16,512 nt of DNA, from contig JAHDII010000046.1 in the NCBI GenBank assembly GCA_020630895.1, positions 1 to 16,512 of the forward strand, given 5' to 3'. Positions 15,196-16,512 of this stretch are shown here, in pieces. Both the position numbers and the translations under genes were made by a program. This stretch comes from Saprospiraceae bacterium (GTDB lineage Bacteria; Bacteroidota; Bacteroidia; Chitinophagales; Saprospiraceae). The first letter of the stretch is position 1, and every line of letters begins with the position of its first letter. The notes beneath the pieces are model-generated. The model worked only from the letters and a program-made list of their open reading frames with translations, made no database searches and had not been told where the DNA came from.

Positions 15196-16062
15196 ATGAA
15201 ACAAACAATATCTTTTTTATATACCATTCTTTTTATGATTTCATTAATAACAATAAGTTGTAAATCAAAAAAAGTAGATACTACAGATAAAAATAAAACA
15301 GAAGAAAAAGTAGAACAAGTTGTAGAAGAAGAACCTACAAAACCTACAGAAAAATTAAAATCATTATTAACGGGATTGCATAAATTATCGCCACAAGAAT
15401 TAGATGGAACTCAAGTATTAATTGATGGAAGAAGTATGCCTATTTATACTATGAGTGGTAAAAAATTAGAAGGAGAAGAATTATACGAAAAATTAAGTTC
15501 ATCAGAATATGCTTTTGATATTTATGGAAATAAAGAAGGTACTCCTAAAGCTGTTGTACTTAGAAAAGCTACAGGAGATGAAACCGTTGTTATAGAAGAT
15601 AAACCTCCTGGAAATGATCCCAATCATCCAGTAACAATGAATACAAAATTAGAGTATGCTCCTGATTTTACAGCTAAAGATTTACAAGGGAATGAAATTA
15701 ATTTAAGTAAGTTAAAAGGAAAAGTTGTAGTACTTAATTTTTGGTTTATTAGATGTCAACCTTGCGTGATGGAAATGCCTGAATTAAATAAATTAAAAAA
15801 ATGGTACAAGAATGAAAAGGATATAGAATTTATTGCCATCACTCATGAAAAGAAAGAAGACATCGAAAAGTTTTTAAAGAAAAAAGATTTTGATTATCAA
15901 ATTATTCCTGAAGCAATGAGTATTATAAATGATTATTTAGTAATGGGATTTCCTACAAATATTATTTTAGATAAAGAAGGAAATATTGCATATCAATCAA
16001 TGGGGTATAGAGATCATATAGATAGAGTATTAGATGAAGAAATTAAAAAAGTATTAGATTAA
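15196..16062 (+). CDS. TlpA/ResA-like thioredoxin-fold lipoprotein
   Basis: This 288-aa envelope protein probably acts in thiol-disulfide exchange. The leader ends at Cys22 (ITISC), an imperfect lipobox. A Lys/Glu/Thr-rich linker follows (about 23-55). A small domain of about 90 residues (57-140) has no family I recognise. The redoxin domain (about 150-288) opens with APDFTAKDLQG and KVVVLNFWF. The active site is Cys187-Gln-Pro-Cys190 and the cis-proline is Pro253 in GFPTN, both intact. The CQPC pair is typical of TlpA-like reductases rather than oxidases, but the redox direction cannot be read from sequence. Its stop codon is in the left arm of a hairpin that extends into the next gene, 17 nt away, so co-transcription is likely. 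Confidence 0.87.
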   Translation: MKQTISFLYTILFMISLITISCKSKKVDTTDKNKTEEKVEQVVEEEPTKPTEKLKSLLTGLHKLSPQELDGTQVLIDGRSMPIYTMSGKKLEGEELYEKLSSSEYAFDIYGNKEGTPKAVVLRKATGDETVVIEDKPPGNDPNHPVTMNTKLEYAPDFTAKDLQGNEINLSKLKGKVVVLNFWFIRCQPCVMEMPELNKLKKWYKNEKDIEFIAITHEKKEDIEKFLKKKDFDYQIIPEAMSIINDYLVMGFPTNIILDKEGNIAYQSMGYRDHIDRVLDEEIKKVLD

Positions 16063-16100
16063 TATTTTTAATATTCAAAATGAAAATTAAAAATATTAAT
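16058..16100 (+). promoter_or_regulatory. Intercistronic hairpin with the next start codon in its loop
   Basis: Arms 16058-16072 and 16086-16100 are perfectly complementary over 15 bp, all A/T. The 13-nt loop holds the ATG (16080-16082) of the membrane-protein gene. The left arm contains the stop codon of the thioredoxin-like gene. It is not a terminator in form, as there is no GC core and no T-run after it. Ribosomes ending the first gene would melt it, so translational coupling is a possible role. Confidence 0.45.
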
Positions 16101-16512
16101 ATCAATTGGGAAAAATTAATGTTCTATTTTTTAGGAGTATTAATTATTTCTGCTCCTGCATTGTATAATGGTTATCCATTGATGTATATGGATTCAGGAA
16201 CTTATTTAAGTTCTTCATATACCTTAGTCCCTCCTTATGATCGTCCTGTATCTTATGGTTTTTTTATACGGTCAGTAACTTGGCAAGCTACCCTTTGGAC
16301 GGTTGTGTTATTTCAAGGAATTATTTTCATGTATCTAATTTCTTCCTGTATTCAAAAAGCATTGAATAAAAAATATTATGGAATAACGTTACTTGTAGTT
16401 GCGTTATTAACTTTAGGAAGTAGTGTCGCATGGTACACGACTCAAATTATGCCAGATATTTTTTCTGCCTTTTTAATTTCATTATCAGTTAGATTTTCAT
16501 TATCAGTAACAA
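16080..16512 (+). CDS. Multi-pass membrane protein, N-terminal part (runs off the window)
   Basis: The frame is open from the ATG at 16080 to the window end, giving 144 residues of an incomplete protein. A short basic/Asn-rich N-terminus leads into a first membrane span (about 13-32). A polar loop has YMDSGTYL (Asp38) and YDRPVSYGFFIR (about 53-64). Further spans lie at about 72-91 and 99-117, and the motif AWYTTQIMPDIF (about 117-128) follows. An acidic residue in the first extracytoplasmic loop of a many-span protein is reminiscent of GT-C glycosyltransferases, but I do not recognise the family and do not assign that function. It lies 17 nt after the thioredoxin-like lipoprotein gene and is probably in its operon. 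Confidence 0.75.
   Translation, partial: MKIKNININWEKLMFYFLGVLIISAPALYNGYPLMYMDSGTYLSSSYTLVPPYDRPVSYGFFIRSVTWQATLWTVVLFQGIIFMYLISSCIQKALNKKYYGITLLVVALLTLGSSVAWYTTQIMPDIFSAFLISLSVRFSLSVT
16476..16511 (+). repeat. Imperfect 18-bp tandem duplication
   Basis: Units 16476-16493 and 16494-16511 agree at 15 of 18 positions and share the 13-mer TTTCATTATCAGT. The period is six codons, giving ISLSVR then FSLSVT in a hydrophobic segment of the membrane protein. The repeat may continue beyond the window. Confidence 0.6.

Noticed and set aside
1..16512. tRNA, rRNA, CRISPR array, insertion sequence or defence system
   Set aside because: No cloverleaf-like GC-rich segments, no regularly spaced repeats, no transposase or nuclease genes and no flanking inverted repeats were seen on reading the window.

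Overview
The window looks like an ordinary chromosomal stretch from a low-GC member of the Bacteroidota, possibly a marine cytophagalean; the exact taxon cannot be fixed from this sequence. The evidence is the strong A+T bias and near absence of Shine-Dalgarno sequences. There are also several clean matches to the Bacteroidota promoter (TTG or TTTG, about 19-20 bp, then TAnnTTTG). Bacteroidota-style protein families are present: an OmpA with thrombospondin-3 calcium repeats, an XRE/S24 regulator with a Y-rich linker, and an efflux operon in the order outer-membrane factor, lipoprotein adaptor, long RND pump. I see no rRNA, tRNA, CRISPR array, insertion sequence or phage structural gene, and no gene-free gap longer than about 240 bp.

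Layout, left half. Positions 39-761 (+) encode an S24-type self-cleaving repressor with a perfect palindrome just upstream. A small orphan lipoprotein (754-1131, -) overlaps its 3' end. A secreted GATase1/ThuA-like protein (1274-2551, +) follows and ends in a strong 18-bp-stem terminator. Then come a Glu/Leu/Phe/Val-type amino-acid dehydrogenase (2784-4013, +) and an abundant-looking OmpA porin/peptidoglycan anchor (4179-5984, +). The OmpA gene has a textbook promoter and a bidirectional terminator that also serves the converging operon. That operon, read leftwards, is anmK (8186-7092) followed 2 nt later by an extended short-chain dehydrogenase (7089-6073).

Layout, right half. A 119-bp divergent region separates anmK from a four-gene multidrug-efflux operon: tetR (8312), TolC-like factor (8923), HlyD-like adaptor lipoprotein (10282) and RND pump (11486-15022). 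The genes are 2 nt apart, 24 nt apart and overlapping by 8 nt, and the operon ends in tandem terminators. The divergent region carries a 32-bp inverted repeat overlapping the -33 box of the tetR promoter, a good candidate for the TetR operator. The right edge holds a thioredoxin-fold lipoprotein (15196-16062) and the start of a multi-pass membrane protein (16080 to the edge). These are joined by an all-A/T 15-bp hairpin whose loop contains the second gene's start codon.

How it fits together. Most genes serve the cell envelope: OmpA anchoring, muropeptide recycling (AnmK), drug or metabolite export across both membranes, and periplasmic thiol chemistry. I do not see a clearly new multi-gene system. 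The most useful leads are the two regulator/operator pairs, the ThuA-like secreted protein that is prone to misnaming, the ion-relay variant of the RND pump, and the start-codon hairpin.
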